Below, piece after piece: positions 1-8,616 of a stretch of 64,000 nucleotides of DNA. Source of the stretch: Embleya scabrispora DSM 41855 (lineage in GTDB: Bacteria > Actinomycetota > Actinomycetes > Streptomycetales > Streptomycetaceae). The notes below the pieces were generated by a model that ran no database searches, had not been told where the DNA came from, and was given only the letters and a program-made list of their open reading frames with translations. The position numbers and the translations under genes are program-made. The stretch spans positions 80,388 through 144,387 of the forward strand of contig NZ_KB889675.1 in assembly GCF_000372745.1 (NCBI RefSeq), given 5' to 3'. The stretch's first letter is position 1. Each line of letters starts with the position of its first letter.

Positions 1-2385
1 GAGCTGTTCCGAGGCCAGGATCGTGCCGATGTTGCTGGACTTGGCCAGCACGCCGGCCAGGGTGAGCTGCTGGGTGGCGTGGTCGTGCTCGTCCTTGAAC
101 AGCTGGTCGGCCCGGGCGAGCCGGTTCGGCACGGTCACGCGCGTGCCCGGGCCGGCCCGGCCCTCCTGGATGACCGCGGCCATGGTCATCACCTTGCCGG
201 TGCTGCCCGGCTCGTATGCCTCCTCGACGGCCCGGTTGCCGAGGTTGTGCACGTCGCCGGGGCCGATGTGGTTGGGGTCGTAGCCGGGCGCGGTGGCCAT
301 CGCCAGGATCTGGCCGGTGCGCACGTCCTGGACCACCACGGTGCCCGACTCGGATTTGGTCTCGGTGACCTTCGCGGCGATCAACTGCTCGGCGTACCAC
401 TGCAGGTCGCGCGAGACGGTCAGCTGCACGTCGGCCCCGGGCACCGCCTCGCGCCCGGTGAGGTCGGAGGTGGGCACCCGGCGGCCGTAGACCATCTCCT
501 GGGTGGTCCGGCCGTCCTTGCCCGCCAGTTGGCCGTCCAGGGTCATCTCCAGGCCGCCGCCGCCGTGGCCGGTGGCGTTGACGAAGCCGACCAGGTTCGC
601 GCCGACCGGTCCGGCCGGGTAGACCCGCTTGCTGTGCTTGGTCGAGTAGATGCCGACCAGGTCGTTGCGGCGCACCTTGCCCAGGTCCTTCTGCACCTGG
701 TGGATGTGCTCCCACACCGCGGGATCGACCTGTTGGGCGAGCACCACGTAGCGCGACTTGGGCGTGCGCAGTTTCTCCTCGATGGCCACCGGGTCGCCGT
801 TCACGAGCGGGGCCAGCGCCAGCGCGGTGGCGTGCGGGTCGTACTTCTGCACCTGGGTGGGGTCGGCGGTGACGTCGTACGCGTCCACCGACTTGGCCAG
901 GCTCACCCCGAAGGCGTCGGTGAGCGCGCCGCGTTCGGCCGGGACGTTGACGGTCTGGGTGCGCTTGGCGGCGGCCTGCGCGGCGTACGCGGGCGCGTCC
1001 AGGGCCTGCAACTGGAGCAGTCGGCCGGCGAACAGGGTCAGCACCACGCCGAGCGCGATCAGCCCGATCCGCAGCCGCTTGCGCGGGTCGCCCATCCGCG
1101 CGGCGGCCCGCGGCCGGCGTGCGGGTCGAGGCCGCCCGGCCGGGTGCGCGTCGTGGGTACGACCGGGCCGGGCCGCCCCCGGACGCGGTCGGGCCGGGCG
1201 GACCGGGCGAGCGCCGGCATGGTCGGCCCGAGCGGCGTCCCGCGCGCCGCGCGCGGAGCCGTCACCGGCGGCCGGGCGCAGACGCCCGGCCCGTTCCGGA
1301 CGGCCGGGCACATCGACACCCCGCACACCCGGCCGCGGGCGCGGACGTGGACCGGGACGCGGCGCATCCGCACCGTCCTCGGCCGGTGCCTCCGTCGGCC
1401 GCGGCCGCGGCCGCGGCCGCGGCCGACGCGCCGCCGCACGCTCCTCCCGAGACCGCCCGTCCTCTCCCGCCCGCCGCCCGTCCCCGGCCGCGCCCGCATC
1501 GGCCGCGATCTCCCCCGCACCCGACCGAACCGATCGCCCACCGGACACCGCGGCATCGCCACGTGGACGCACCGGGCGCCCACCGGAAGCCGCGCCACCG
1601 GCACGCGCCGGACGCCCACCCGACGCCGAGTCGCCGGCGCCGGTCGGGCGCTCACCCGAGGCGGCGGCACCCGCCCGCAGCCGGGACCAGAGCCCACCCG
1701 AGGCGCCCGCACCGGAACGCGGCCGACCGGACCGCCCGCCGGAAGCCGAATCGCCCGCGCCGGGACGCGCCGAACGCTCACCGGACGCCGAATCACCGGT
1801 ACGCGGCCGGCCCGGACGCTCGCCGGACGACGCGTCACCCGCACGCGGGCGCCCCCATCGCCCAGCGGAGCCGCCCGGGCCGGAACGCGACCGATCCGAG
1901 CCCTCGCCCCCCGACGCGACGTCGCCCGCCCGAGGTCGAGCCGGACGTCCGCCGGCAGCCGCGTCGCCGCCGCGCGACCCGGCCGGACGCTCGCCGGACG
2001 TGGCGTTGCCCGGACGTGGGCGGGGGGTCCGGGGCGCGTCCGGATCCGTGGACCGGGCGCTGCGGCGCGCCGGGGGTGCCTCCTCGCCGCCGGGTCGACG
2101 CGGGCGGCCGGGACGCGGGGTGCGCTCACCCGGCTCGGCCCGCTCCCCCGTGCCCGCGCGCGGACGCGCGTCACGCGGCGCGGGCAGGTCGTCCCGCGCA
2201 CCGGCGCGTGGGCGTCGCCCGTCCGCCGCACCCGAGCCGTCGGCCGGGCGCGGTCGGGCGGGTGGGCGGGGCCGGCGGTCCGAGGACGCGGCCGGGTCGG
2301 CGCCACGGTCCCGGCGGGCCCGACCGGCCGAACGCGGTTCATCGGGATCACGCGGATCGCGGGGGTCACGGCGTCCGTCGGTCAC
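1..2385 (-). CDS. ftsI: Septal peptidoglycan transpeptidase FtsI (PBP3), C-terminus cut by window edge
   Basis: Class B penicillin-binding protein that cross-links septal peptidoglycan. Frame is open from GTG at 2385 to the window edge (795 residues visible). AAGGGA lies 6 bases before the GTG. Residues 1-430 are low complexity, rich in Arg, Pro, Gly, Ala, Ser and Asp. A membrane anchor follows at about 437-457 (LRIGLIALGVVLTLF), then the dimerisation domain. The catalytic SxxK is STGK at S728 in EPGSTGKVMTMAA and SxN is SSN at 783-785; KTG lies beyond the window. Known Streptomyces FtsI proteins are about 650 residues with a short basic cytoplasmic tail, so this tail is exceptional. ATG at 1095 (residue 431) is the fallback start. 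It follows ftsL after an unusual 408-base gap. Identity is certain; start moderately so. Confidence 0.9.
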   Translation of the reverse strand, partial: MTDGRRDPRDPRDPDEPRSAGRARRDRGADPAASSDRRPRPPARPRPADGSGAADGRRPRAGARDDLPAPRDARPRAGTGERAEPGERTPRPGRPRRPGGEEAPPARRSARSTDPDAPRTPRPRPGNATSGERPAGSRGGDAAAGGRPARPRAGDVASGGEGSDRSRSGPGGSAGRWGRPRAGDASSGERPGRPRTGDSASGERSARPGAGDSASGGRSGRPRSGAGASGGLWSRLRAGAAASGERPTGAGDSASGGRPARAGGAASGGRPVRPRGDAAVSGGRSVRSGAGEIAADAGAAGDGRRAGEDGRSREERAAARRPRPRPRPRPTEAPAEDGADAPRPGPRPRPRPGVRGVDVPGRPERAGRLRPAAGDGSARGARDAARADHAGARPVRPARPRPGAARPGRTHDAHPAGRPRPARRPRAAARMGDPRKRLRIGLIALGVVLTLFAGRLLQLQALDAPAYAAQAAAKRTQTVNVPAERGALTDAFGVSLAKSVDAYDVTADPTQVQKYDPHATALALAPLVNGDPVAIEEKLRTPKSRYVVLAQQVDPAVWEHIHQVQKDLGKVRRNDLVGIYSTKHSKRVYPAGPVGANLVGFVNATGHGGGGLEMTLDGQLAGKDGRTTQEMVYGRRVPTSDLTGREAVPGADVQLTVSRDLQWYAEQLIAAKVTETKSESGTVVVQDVRTGQILAMATAPGYDPNHIGPGDVHNLGNRAVEEAYEPGSTGKVMTMAAVIQEGRAGPGTRVTVPNRLARADQLFKDEHDHATQQLTLAGVLAKSSNIGTILASEQL
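1516..2010 (-). repeat. Degenerate repeats in the FtsI N-terminal tail (consensus GDxASGGRPxRPRA)
   Basis: Reading the ftsI frame, residues about 126-290 hold roughly eleven imperfect copies of a 13-20 residue unit. Examples are GDAAAGGRPARPRA, GDASSGERPGRPRT, GDSASGERSARPGA, GDSASGGRSGRPRS and GDSASGGRPARA. The copies stay in one reading frame, which argues that this stretch is translated. Next to them, at 1388-1420, an RP dipeptide run is encoded by a CCGCGG-type simple repeat. Confidence 0.7.
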
Positions 2386-2793
2386 GCGAGGTCCCTTCAC
2401 TTGGACTGGGCAGCGCCCGAATTCGGCGGCACGCCGCTGCCGGCGACGCATACGTACCACGAGCGAACGAACGAGCGGCGTCGACCCGACCGCCCCCGCC
2501 TCGCTCCGAACCGTGGAACCGCCCGATCGGCGGCGACATCCGGTCCGACCCGACGGGCGACATCACCCGAGCCCGAACAACCGGCGATACCGACGGCGCC
2601 CGAACCCGCCCGCAGGACCACACCGCGCGGCCACCCCCCTCGCCCGCCGAGCCGCGACGGCGGGTGATGCGGCCCGAGTGGTCGGGAACGGGCAGCCGGA
2701 CCCCGAGGCCGGCCGACCCGCCGAGCCGGGTGGATCGGCCGCCGGGGGTGGATCGGCCGCCGGGGTGGGCGAACCGATCGGCGGCGAACACCG
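2386..2793. other. Unusually long ftsL-ftsI intergenic region
   Basis: No convincing gene. A minus-strand frame starts with ATG overlapping the ftsL stop (ATGA at 2794-2797) and runs 143 codons to 2366, overlapping the ftsI start. Its second half has poor third-position G/C bias and no recognisable domain. The region also holds an 18-bp perfect tandem repeat and the ftsI ribosome binding site. Confidence 0.5.
2729..2764. repeat. 18-bp perfect tandem duplication
   Basis: The unit GGTGGATCGGCCGCCGGG occurs at 2729-2746 and again at 2747-2764 with no spacer, about 30 bases downstream of the ftsL stop codon. GATCGGC recurs immediately beyond it at 2775-2780 in a shorter form. Confidence 0.9.
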
Positions 2794-3228
2794 TCAACGG
2801 GTCGCTTCCGGCGGCGTGGCGCCGGAAGCGCCGGGGCCGGCCGCGGTCGCGGGTACCTCGGGCGGTGGCTTGGACGTGGCCGGCTTCGGGACGCCGAGCA
2901 CGCGCCCGGTCGCCGGGTCGATGAACACCGGGCTGCCGCCCGGGACCAGGCCCAGCTCCTGGGCTCGTCGCGCGAGTTCGCCCGGCGCGGCCTTGGCGTC
3001 CAGTTCGCGCTGGAGCGCCTCCCGATCGTCGGTGAGCTGGTCCTGGCGCTTTTGCAGCCGGCCCAATTCGAACGAGCCCTGGTTGAGCGCGGTGTTGAGC
3101 AGCAGCAGGGACAGCAGGCCACCACCGAGCAGGCCGACCACGAGCAGCACGAACGGGGTCCGCGTCGCGCCCTTGGCCTGATGCGCGGCCAGCCGGATCC
3201 GGGTCATCGTCCTCGCCGCGCCGCTCAT
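2794..3228 (-). CDS. ftsL: Cell division protein FtsL-like (septum formation initiator family)
   Basis: Small bitopic division protein of 144 residues. A basic cytoplasmic segment (1-24) precedes one membrane segment at about 25-46 (PFVLLVVGLLGGGLLSLLLL). A heptad-like region at about 48-95 (LGRLQKRQDQLTDDREALQ) is expected to form a coiled coil outside the membrane, and a Pro/Ala-rich tail follows. In known divisomes FtsL pairs with FtsB/DivIC to activate FtsW-FtsI. Position between rsmH (29 bases upstream) and ftsI is the usual dcw order. Sequence conservation in this family is weak, so the call rests on topology and position. Confidence 0.85.
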   Translation of the reverse strand: MSGAARTMTRIRLAAHQAKGATRTPFVLLVVGLLGGGLLSLLLLNTALNQGSFELGRLQKRQDQLTDDREALQRELDAKAAPGELARRAQELGLVPGGSPVFIDPATGRVLGVPKPATSKPPPEVPATAAGPGASGATPPEATR

Positions 3229-3256
3229 CCCCGGCTCCCCCGTCCGCCGCGTCGAT

Positions 3257-4210
3257 TCACAGGTCTTCCCGCACCCGTTCCGCCGCTCGCAGCCGCACCG
3301 AGGCCGCGCGCGGGTTGGCCTCGTTCTCCTGCTCGCTCGCCTTCTCCGAGCCGCGGGTGAGCAGCTCGAGCCGGGGCTGCAGGGCCTCCGGGACCACCGG
3401 CAGGTCCGGCGGCGCCTTGCTCTCGGCGCCGGCCGCGAGCACCCGCTTGGTCATCCGGTCCTCCAGCGAGTGGTAGGACATCACCACGATCCGCCCATGC
3501 AGCGCCAGCGCCCGCACCGCCGCGGGCAACGCACGCTCCAGAACCGCGAGTTCGCCGTTGACCTCGATGCGCAGCGCCTGGAAGGTGCGCTTGGACGGAT
3601 TGCCGCCGGTGCGCCGCGTGGCGGCCGGGATCGCGGTACGCACGATGTCGACCAGGCGCGCGCTGTTGGTGAACGGCTCCTTCTCCCGCTCGCGCACGAT
3701 CGCGTCGGCGACCCGGCGGGCGAACCGCTCCTCACCGAAGTCGCGCAGGATCCGGGCCAGGTCGCCGGCGGTGTAGCTGTTGAGGATGTCGGCCGCGGTG
3801 ATGCCCACCGTCGGGTCCATCCGCATGTCCAGCGGCGCGTCCTGCGCGTAGGCGAAACCGCGATCGGCCCGGTCCAGTTGCAGCGAGGAGACGCCGAGGT
3901 CGAACAGGATGCCGTCGATCCGCTCGATGCCGAGCCGGTCGAGCACCTGCGGTAGTTCGTCGTACACCGCGTGCACCAGCGTGGCGCGCGCGCCGAAGGC
4001 CGCCAGTCGGGCGCCGGAGCGCTCCAGTGCCTCGGGGTCGCGGTCCAGGCCGATCAGCCGTACCTCGGGGAAGGCCGTCAACAGGGCTTCGCTGTGCCCG
4101 CCCATCCCGAGCGTCGCGTCCACCACGACCGCTCCGGGCGCGCGCAGCGCCGGAGCGAGCAGTTCGACGCACCGCTCCAGCAGGACCGGAATGTGGGCGG
4201 GCGCCGTCAC
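3257..4210 (-). CDS. rsmH: 16S rRNA (cytosine1402-N4)-methyltransferase RsmH (MraW)
   Basis: SAM-dependent enzyme that methylates N4 of C1402 in the 16S rRNA decoding centre. GTG at 4210 gives 317 residues, the normal family length, and GGAGGGG lies just upstream. The frame also opens at 4348, but that version adds an Arg-rich 46-residue tail and has no ribosome binding site. Motifs: HIPVLLERC at the N-terminus, SAM loop [34 protein letters not shown] and [12 protein letters not shown]. It lies between mraZ and ftsL, as in most dcw clusters. Confidence 0.95.
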   Translation of the reverse strand: MTAPAHIPVLLERCVELLAPALRAPGAVVVDATLGMGGHSEALLTAFPEVRLIGLDRDPEALERSGARLAAFGARATLVHAVYDELPQVLDRLGIERIDGILFDLGVSSLQLDRADRGFAYAQDAPLDMRMDPTVGITAADILNSYTAGDLARILRDFGEERFARRVADAIVREREKEPFTNSARLVDIVRTAIPAATRRTGGNPSKRTFQALRIEVNGELAVLERALPAAVRALALHGRIVVMSYHSLEDRMTKRVLAAGAESKAPPDLPVVPEALQPRLELLTRGSEKASEQENEANPRAASVRLRAAERVREDL

Positions 4211-4265
4211 GGCCCCTCCACCATCGTCGCGTTCACTCCGGGCCCTTCGTCGTGCGGAAACCCGC

Positions 4266-4271
4266 AGTCTA
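4266..4271 (-). promoter_or_regulatory. Possible -10 box for rsmH
   Basis: Reading the minus strand, TAGACT lies about 55 bases before the rsmH GTG, inside the 259-base mraZ-rsmH gap. A matching -35 is not obvious. It suggests rsmH-ftsL-ftsI may be transcribed separately from mraZ. Confidence 0.35.
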
Positions 4272-4469
4272 GAGGCTTGCGCGCGCGCCGCTCGGAGAAC
4301 ATGCCGCCAGGTCCCCGCCCGCTCGTCTGGGGAAGTGACCTCTGGCACCGGGGAAGGAGTGCCAGAAAGCTCGGAGCGGGTGGAGACCTCGCCGCAGGTG
4401 CGCCGAGGTTCGGATCGCGTTCGGGAGAGGTGCAGGAGAGTATCGCGGCACCGGGCGTCGCCGCCTCGG

Positions 4470-4910
4470 TCACAGCAGGCCCGGCAGCACCTCCTCGGAC
4501 AGCTCGGCGAAGAACTGCTCCTGCTCGGCGAGGTAGTCGTGCCAGGTCTTCGCCGCCCACAACTCGACCCGGGTGTTGGCCCCGATCACGACGCAGTCGC
4601 GGCTGTCCCGGTCGAGCCCGGCGTAGTCCCGCAGCGGTTGCGGCACCAGCACTCGCCCCTGCTTGTCGGGGACCGCGTCCGAGGCGCCCGCGTAGAAGAC
4701 GCGCATGTAGTCCCGGGCGGCCTTCGAGGTCACCGGTGCCCTGCCCAGTTGTTCGGCGATCCGGGTGAACTCCGCGATGGGCCACACATAGAGGCAGCGT
4801 TCCTGCCCCTTTGTGATCACAAGGCCCTCCGCCAGCTCGTCCCGAAACCGGGCCGGCAGGATCAGCCGACCTTTTTCGTCCAACCGGGGCTCGTATGTGC
4901 CCAGGAACAC
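4470..4910 (-). CDS. mraZ: Transcriptional regulator MraZ
   Basis: AbrB-fold DNA-binding protein at the head of the division cluster; MraZ is known to bind repeated TGGG-type boxes in its own promoter. GTG at 4910 follows GGAGG at a 5-base spacing and gives 146 residues. Two SpoVT/AbrB-like halves are visible: [20 protein letters not shown] (2-21) and [20 protein letters not shown] (71-90). The sequence aligns over its full length with the family. Four TGG boxes spaced 10 bp overlap its promoter, so autoregulation is likely. Confidence 0.95.
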   Translation of the reverse strand: MFLGTYEPRLDEKGRLILPARFRDELAEGLVITKGQERCLYVWPIAEFTRIAEQLGRAPVTSKAARDYMRVFYAGASDAVPDKQGRVLVPQPLRDYAGLDRDSRDCVVIGANTRVELWAAKTWHDYLAEQEQFFAELSEEVLPGLL

Positions 4911-4941
4911 CGAGCACCTCCGGACCGCCCCGTGGAACCTG

Positions 4942-4987
4942 TCGGCTCCATTTCCCGCCACTCTACTCCACCAAACCCCACGGTCAA
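4942..4987 (-). promoter_or_regulatory. mraZ promoter overlapped by four 10-bp-spaced MraZ boxes
   Basis: Reading the minus strand, -35 TTGACC (4987-4982), a 16-base spacer and -10 TAGAGT (4965-4960) form a good sigma-70-type promoter. Four units GTGGGGTTTG, GTGGAGTAGA, GTGGCGGGAA and ATGGAGCCGA occupy 4981-4942. They place TGG on one helix face every 10 bp. Known MraZ operators are direct TGGG-type repeats with this spacing. Confidence 0.8.
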
Positions 4988-5259
4988 CCCTTTTCGGGCG
5001 CGTCACTCTGTTCCCAGCTACGCCAAAACCCCAGGTCAGAGGGGGTGCATCGAGAGAACCACCCGATTGCGCGCCCCCTGCACGCCACTCCCTCGCTTCG
5101 AGCGCGGGTTTCCACCTCCGCACCACTGGGCTCCCGGTGCGAATCTCCCATTCCGGGATTGGCATCCGTGGACCCGAAACGGTGATCAGCCATCCGGACT
5201 TCGGGAGTGTGACTCCCCCCACGAGGCGGAACGCGGCCCGGGTCGCTAACGTCCTGACC

Positions 5260-5784
5260 ATGGTCGATCGTCTTGTCGCCGCCAACCGGCACTACGCGAA
5301 GAATTACCGCGATCCCGGCATGTCCGCGATGCCGGTCCGCCACACAGCAGTCGTCACCTGCATGGACGCCCGTTTGGACGTGCACGCGATGCTCGGGCTC
5401 GAGCTCGGTGACACGCACGTGATCCGCAACGCGGGCGGCGTGGTCACCGACGACGTGGTGCGTTCGCTGACGATCAGTCAGCGACACCTGGGCACCACGC
5501 AGGTCGTGCTGATCCACCACACCCAGTGCGGCATGCTCACGGTGACCGAGGACTTCCGCCGCGAACTCGAGGCCGACACCGGCCTGCGCCCGCAGTGGGC
5601 GGTCGAGGCGTTCGTCGATCTCGACGGCGACGTACGCCAGTCGATGAACCGGGTGCGCAGGTCACCCTTCCTGCTGCACAACGACACGGTGCGCGGATTC
5701 GTATACGACGTCACCACGGGCCTGTTGCGCGAGGTTTTCCCCCTCCCGGACGTGCAACCGGAAGACGCCCCCGAGCAGTCCTAG
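5260..5784 (+). CDS. Beta-class carbonic anhydrase
   Basis: Zinc enzyme that interconverts CO2 and bicarbonate. 174 residues from ATG at 5260. The zinc and catalytic motif is CMDARLD, followed by HVIRNAGG and the second zinc motif HHTQCGM, where His and Cys are ligands. The length fits the short actinobacterial beta type. It is divergent from mraZ and not part of a clear operon. The frame extends upstream to 4813, but that part overlaps mraZ and its promoter and is not coding-like. Confidence 0.92.
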   Translation: MVDRLVAANRHYAKNYRDPGMSAMPVRHTAVVTCMDARLDVHAMLGLELGDTHVIRNAGGVVTDDVVRSLTISQRHLGTTQVVLIHHTQCGMLTVTEDFRRELEADTGLRPQWAVEAFVDLDGDVRQSMNRVRRSPFLLHNDTVRGFVYDVTTGLLREVFPLPDVQPEDAPEQS

Positions 5785-6032
5785 GGTCCGTCGCCCCGAC
5801 CTTGCCGACCCGGATTCCGGCTCGACACGGCACTATCGAGGAGACCGACCCGTCTCGGCCGAGCCATTTTCTGCCGACCGGATCGTCCCCGCGGCGCGTC
5901 GACTACCCTCCGGAGTCGCATCATGCGTCGTCCGGGCCGTCCAACGGGGTGACGGCAGCGCACGCTACCGGGAGAATCGGCCTGTGGCCCTGACCCAGGG
6001 CGTGCACAACGCGGTTCCAGGGAGGGGCACGG

Positions 6033-7214
6033 GTGTCGACGTTCAACGATCAGGCCGGTCTGGGGGATCTGACGGTCACCACCGATCGGATCCGCGGGGC
6101 CATGGAGACCGTGATCGAGGGCAAGCCCGAGGTCGTCCGCCTCGCCTTGACCGTGTTGCTGGCCGAGGGCCACCTGCTCGTCGAGGACGTTCCGGGAGTC
6201 GGCAAGACGATGCTGGCGAAGGCGCTCGCGCGCTCGGTCGATTGCCGGATGCGCCGGGTGCAGTTCACCCCGGACCTGCTCCCGTCGGACATCACCGGAG
6301 TCAGCGTCTTCGACCAGGAGAAGCGCGAGTTCGAGTTCAAGCCCGGCGCGATCTTCGCGAACATCGTGGTCGGCGACGAGATCAACCGCGCCTCGCCCAA
6401 GACCCAGTCCGCGCTTTTGGAGTGCATGGCCGAGCGTCAGGTCACCGTGGACGGCACCACCTACGAACTGCAGGCGCCGTTCATGGTGATCGCGACGCAG
6501 AACCCGGTGGAGATGGAGGGAACGTATCCTCTCCCCGAGGCGCAGCGGGACCGATTCATGGCCCGGGTCTCGATGGGCTACCCCGCCGCGGACGCCGAAC
6601 TGCGGATGATCGGCGGCCACAGCGCGGGCTCGCCGCTGACCGACCTGACCCCGGTCGCCGACGCCGAGGACCTGGTCCGACTCGCGGACGCCGTACGCCG
6701 GGTACACGTGTCCCCGGCCGTCGCGCGCTACGCGGTCGACCTGGTCGACGCCACCCGCCGCTCCCCCGAACTGCGCCTGGGCGCCTCCCCGCGCGCCACC
6801 CTGCACCTGGTCCGCGCCTCCCGCGCGGCGGCGGCCCTGGACAACCGCGACTACGTCCTCCCGGACGACCTGCAGACGCTGGCCGTCGCGGTGCTCGCAC
6901 ACCGGCTGCTGCCGACCGCCGACGCGCAGATGGCCCGACGCACCCCGGAACAGATCGTCACCGACATCGTCCGCCAGGTCCCGGTCCCCGGCTCGCCGAG
7001 CGGACAGGTTCCGCCGGTCCAGGCTCGGGTCGGCGCACCGCAGACCGTCCAGGCCCCGCCCGCGCCGCCGGCCCACATGCCCTATCCCGGCGGCGTCCCG
7101 CAGCACAACGGCGGCCGGCCGTACCCGACCCAGGCACCCACCGCGCACCAGGGCTACGCGCCGGTGCCGTCCGACGGCCGCCTCGGCGGCACGGGCTCCG
7201 GGGCGGCGCGCTGA
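6033..7214 (+). CDS. moxR: MoxR family AAA+ ATPase
   Basis: Chaperone-like AAA+ ATPase; MoxR proteins typically act with DUF58 and transglutaminase partners on surface or metalloprotein complexes. GTG at 6033 follows GGGAGGGG; 393 residues. Walker A is GVGKTM near residue 55, Walker B VVGDEINRA, sensor IATQNPVEMEGTYPLPEAQ and arginine-finger region QRDRFM. After the lid domain (to about 310) comes a Pro/Ala/Gln-rich tail of about 80 residues not needed for the AAA+ fold. One base separates its stop from the DUF58 start. Confidence 0.95.
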   Translation: MSTFNDQAGLGDLTVTTDRIRGAMETVIEGKPEVVRLALTVLLAEGHLLVEDVPGVGKTMLAKALARSVDCRMRRVQFTPDLLPSDITGVSVFDQEKREFEFKPGAIFANIVVGDEINRASPKTQSALLECMAERQVTVDGTTYELQAPFMVIATQNPVEMEGTYPLPEAQRDRFMARVSMGYPAADAELRMIGGHSAGSPLTDLTPVADAEDLVRLADAVRRVHVSPAVARYAVDLVDATRRSPELRLGASPRATLHLVRASRAAAALDNRDYVLPDDLQTLAVAVLAHRLLPTADAQMARRTPEQIVTDIVRQVPVPGSPSGQVPPVQARVGAPQTVQAPPAPPAHMPYPGGVPQHNGGRPYPTQAPTAHQGYAPVPSDGRLGGTGSGAAR

Positions 7215-7215
7215 C

Positions 7216-8616
7216 GTGCGTACCGCCCTGTCCGGCCTGACGACGCGGGGGCGGTCCTTCCTCGCGGCGGGGGTCGCCGCGAGCATCTGCGCGGTGATCC
7301 TGGGCCAACGCGACCTGTTGCGGGTCGGTTTCCTGCTCACCGCGCTGCCCCTGGTGTCGGTGCTGATCGTCGCTCGCACCCGGCACCTGGTCACCAGCGC
7401 CCGGGCGCTGGAGCCGCCCCGGGTGGCGGCCGGTCACGAGTCACAGGTGCGGCTGCGCGTGGACAACGTCTCGCGTATCCCCACCGGCCTGCTGATGCTG
7501 GAGGACCACGTTCCGTACGTGCTCGGCTCGCGGCCCCGGTTCGTGCTCGACCGGATCGAGCCGCACGGCAGCCGGCACGTGTCCTACCGGGTCCGCTCGG
7601 ACCTGCGCGGGCGCTTCCCGGTCGGGCCGCTGCGGCTGCGGATGGCCGACCCGTTCGGGATGTGCGAGCTGACCCGGTCCTTCGCCGCGCGGGACACCCT
7701 GGTGGTCACCCCGGCCGTACAACCGCTGCCCGCGGTGGATCTGGGTGGCGAGTGGACCGGGTACGGCGACAGCCACGCCCGCAACGTGTCCGCGTCCGGC
7801 GAGGAGGACGTGGTCCCGCGCGAGTACCGACACGGCGACGACGTGCGCCGTGTGCACTGGCGCTCCACCGCCCGCCGCGGCGAGCTCATGGTGCGCCGCG
7901 AGGAACAGGCATGGCAGAACCGGGCCACCGTACTGATCGACACCCGCGCGGGCGCGCACGTGGGCGACGGTCCGGCCTCGTCCTTCGAGTGGGTCGTCTC
8001 GGCCGCCGCCTCGGTGGGCGTGCACCTGTGCCGCCGCGGCTACACCACCCGGCTGCTCGACGCCGAGGGTGACGCACTGGCCGGCGACCTGGAGGGGATC
8101 CGGGCCGCGCCCGGTGACCTGGAGGGCTTCCTGCTGGACGCGCTGGCCGTGGTGGAGACGGTGCCGGTGCTCGCCCTCGACCAGGCCGAGCCCGCGCTGC
8201 GCGACCCGGGCGGCGGCGGGCTGACCGTCGCCGTGCTCGGCGCGCTGACCGAGGACGACGTCAAGCGGCTCGGCCGGGCCCGGCACCGCTCCGGCCGCGG
8301 GGTCGCGGTGATCCTGGACGTGAGTACGTGGGGCCGGGTGCCCGGCGCGCTGTCGCACGACATCGCGGTGGCCCTGCTGCGCCAGGCCGGCTGGCGGGTG
8401 TTGTCCGCCCGGGCCGGCTCGCGGTTGTCCGAACTGTGGCGCTCGGCCGGTCGGGTGGGCGACCCCGCCGCCGCCGGCCCGGTGTCCTTCGCCGGCGCCT
8501 CGCGCACGAGTGCTCCCGCCGCGCCCGCGGCGAACACCAACTCCTCGACCCCGCCGCGCCCGAGCACGGCGCCCACGGTCGGGGGCGGCACCGTCGATGG
8601 AGGGGGAAGGTCATGA
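7216..8616 (+). CDS. DUF58 domain-containing membrane protein
   Basis: 466 residues from GTG. Two membrane segments lie near the N-terminus (about 10-30 and 35-55). A beta-rich region and then the DUF58 signature follow (VPREYRHGDDVRRVHWRSTA, then RRGELMVRREEQ), and a vWA-like region continues to about 390. The C-terminal 50 residues are Ala/Pro/Ser rich. It sits between MoxR and a transglutaminase and overlaps the latter by ATGA, indicating translational coupling. Family members are thought to be adaptors for the MoxR ATPase; the exact substrate is unknown. Confidence 0.9.
   Translation: MRTALSGLTTRGRSFLAAGVAASICAVILGQRDLLRVGFLLTALPLVSVLIVARTRHLVTSARALEPPRVAAGHESQVRLRVDNVSRIPTGLLMLEDHVPYVLGSRPRFVLDRIEPHGSRHVSYRVRSDLRGRFPVGPLRLRMADPFGMCELTRSFAARDTLVVTPAVQPLPAVDLGGEWTGYGDSHARNVSASGEEDVVPREYRHGDDVRRVHWRSTARRGELMVRREEQAWQNRATVLIDTRAGAHVGDGPASSFEWVVSAAASVGVHLCRRGYTTRLLDAEGDALAGDLEGIRAAPGDLEGFLLDALAVVETVPVLALDQAEPALRDPGGGGLTVAVLGALTEDDVKRLGRARHRSGRGVAVILDVSTWGRVPGALSHDIAVALLRQAGWRVLSARAGSRLSELWRSAGRVGDPAAAGPVSFAGASRTSAPAAPAANTNSSTPPRPSTAPTVGGGTVDGGGRS

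Noticed and set aside
1388-1420. Simple CCGCGG repeat as a possible CRISPR or mobile-element end
   Set aside because: It encodes an RP dipeptide run in the FtsI tail; no spacers or terminal repeats.
758-3181. 807-codon plus-strand frame (and a 436-codon minus frame at 1059-2369)
   Set aside because: Antisense or out-of-frame shadows of ftsI and ftsL; composition is Arg/Pro/Ser noise caused by high G+C, with no domain.
3257-4348. RsmH starting at 4348
   Set aside because: Adds 46 Arg-rich residues absent from the family; GTG at 4210 has a strong ribosome site.
5203-5217. GGGAGTGTGACTCCC palindrome before the carbonic anhydrase gene
   Set aside because: Short and imperfect; no independent sign that it is an operator.
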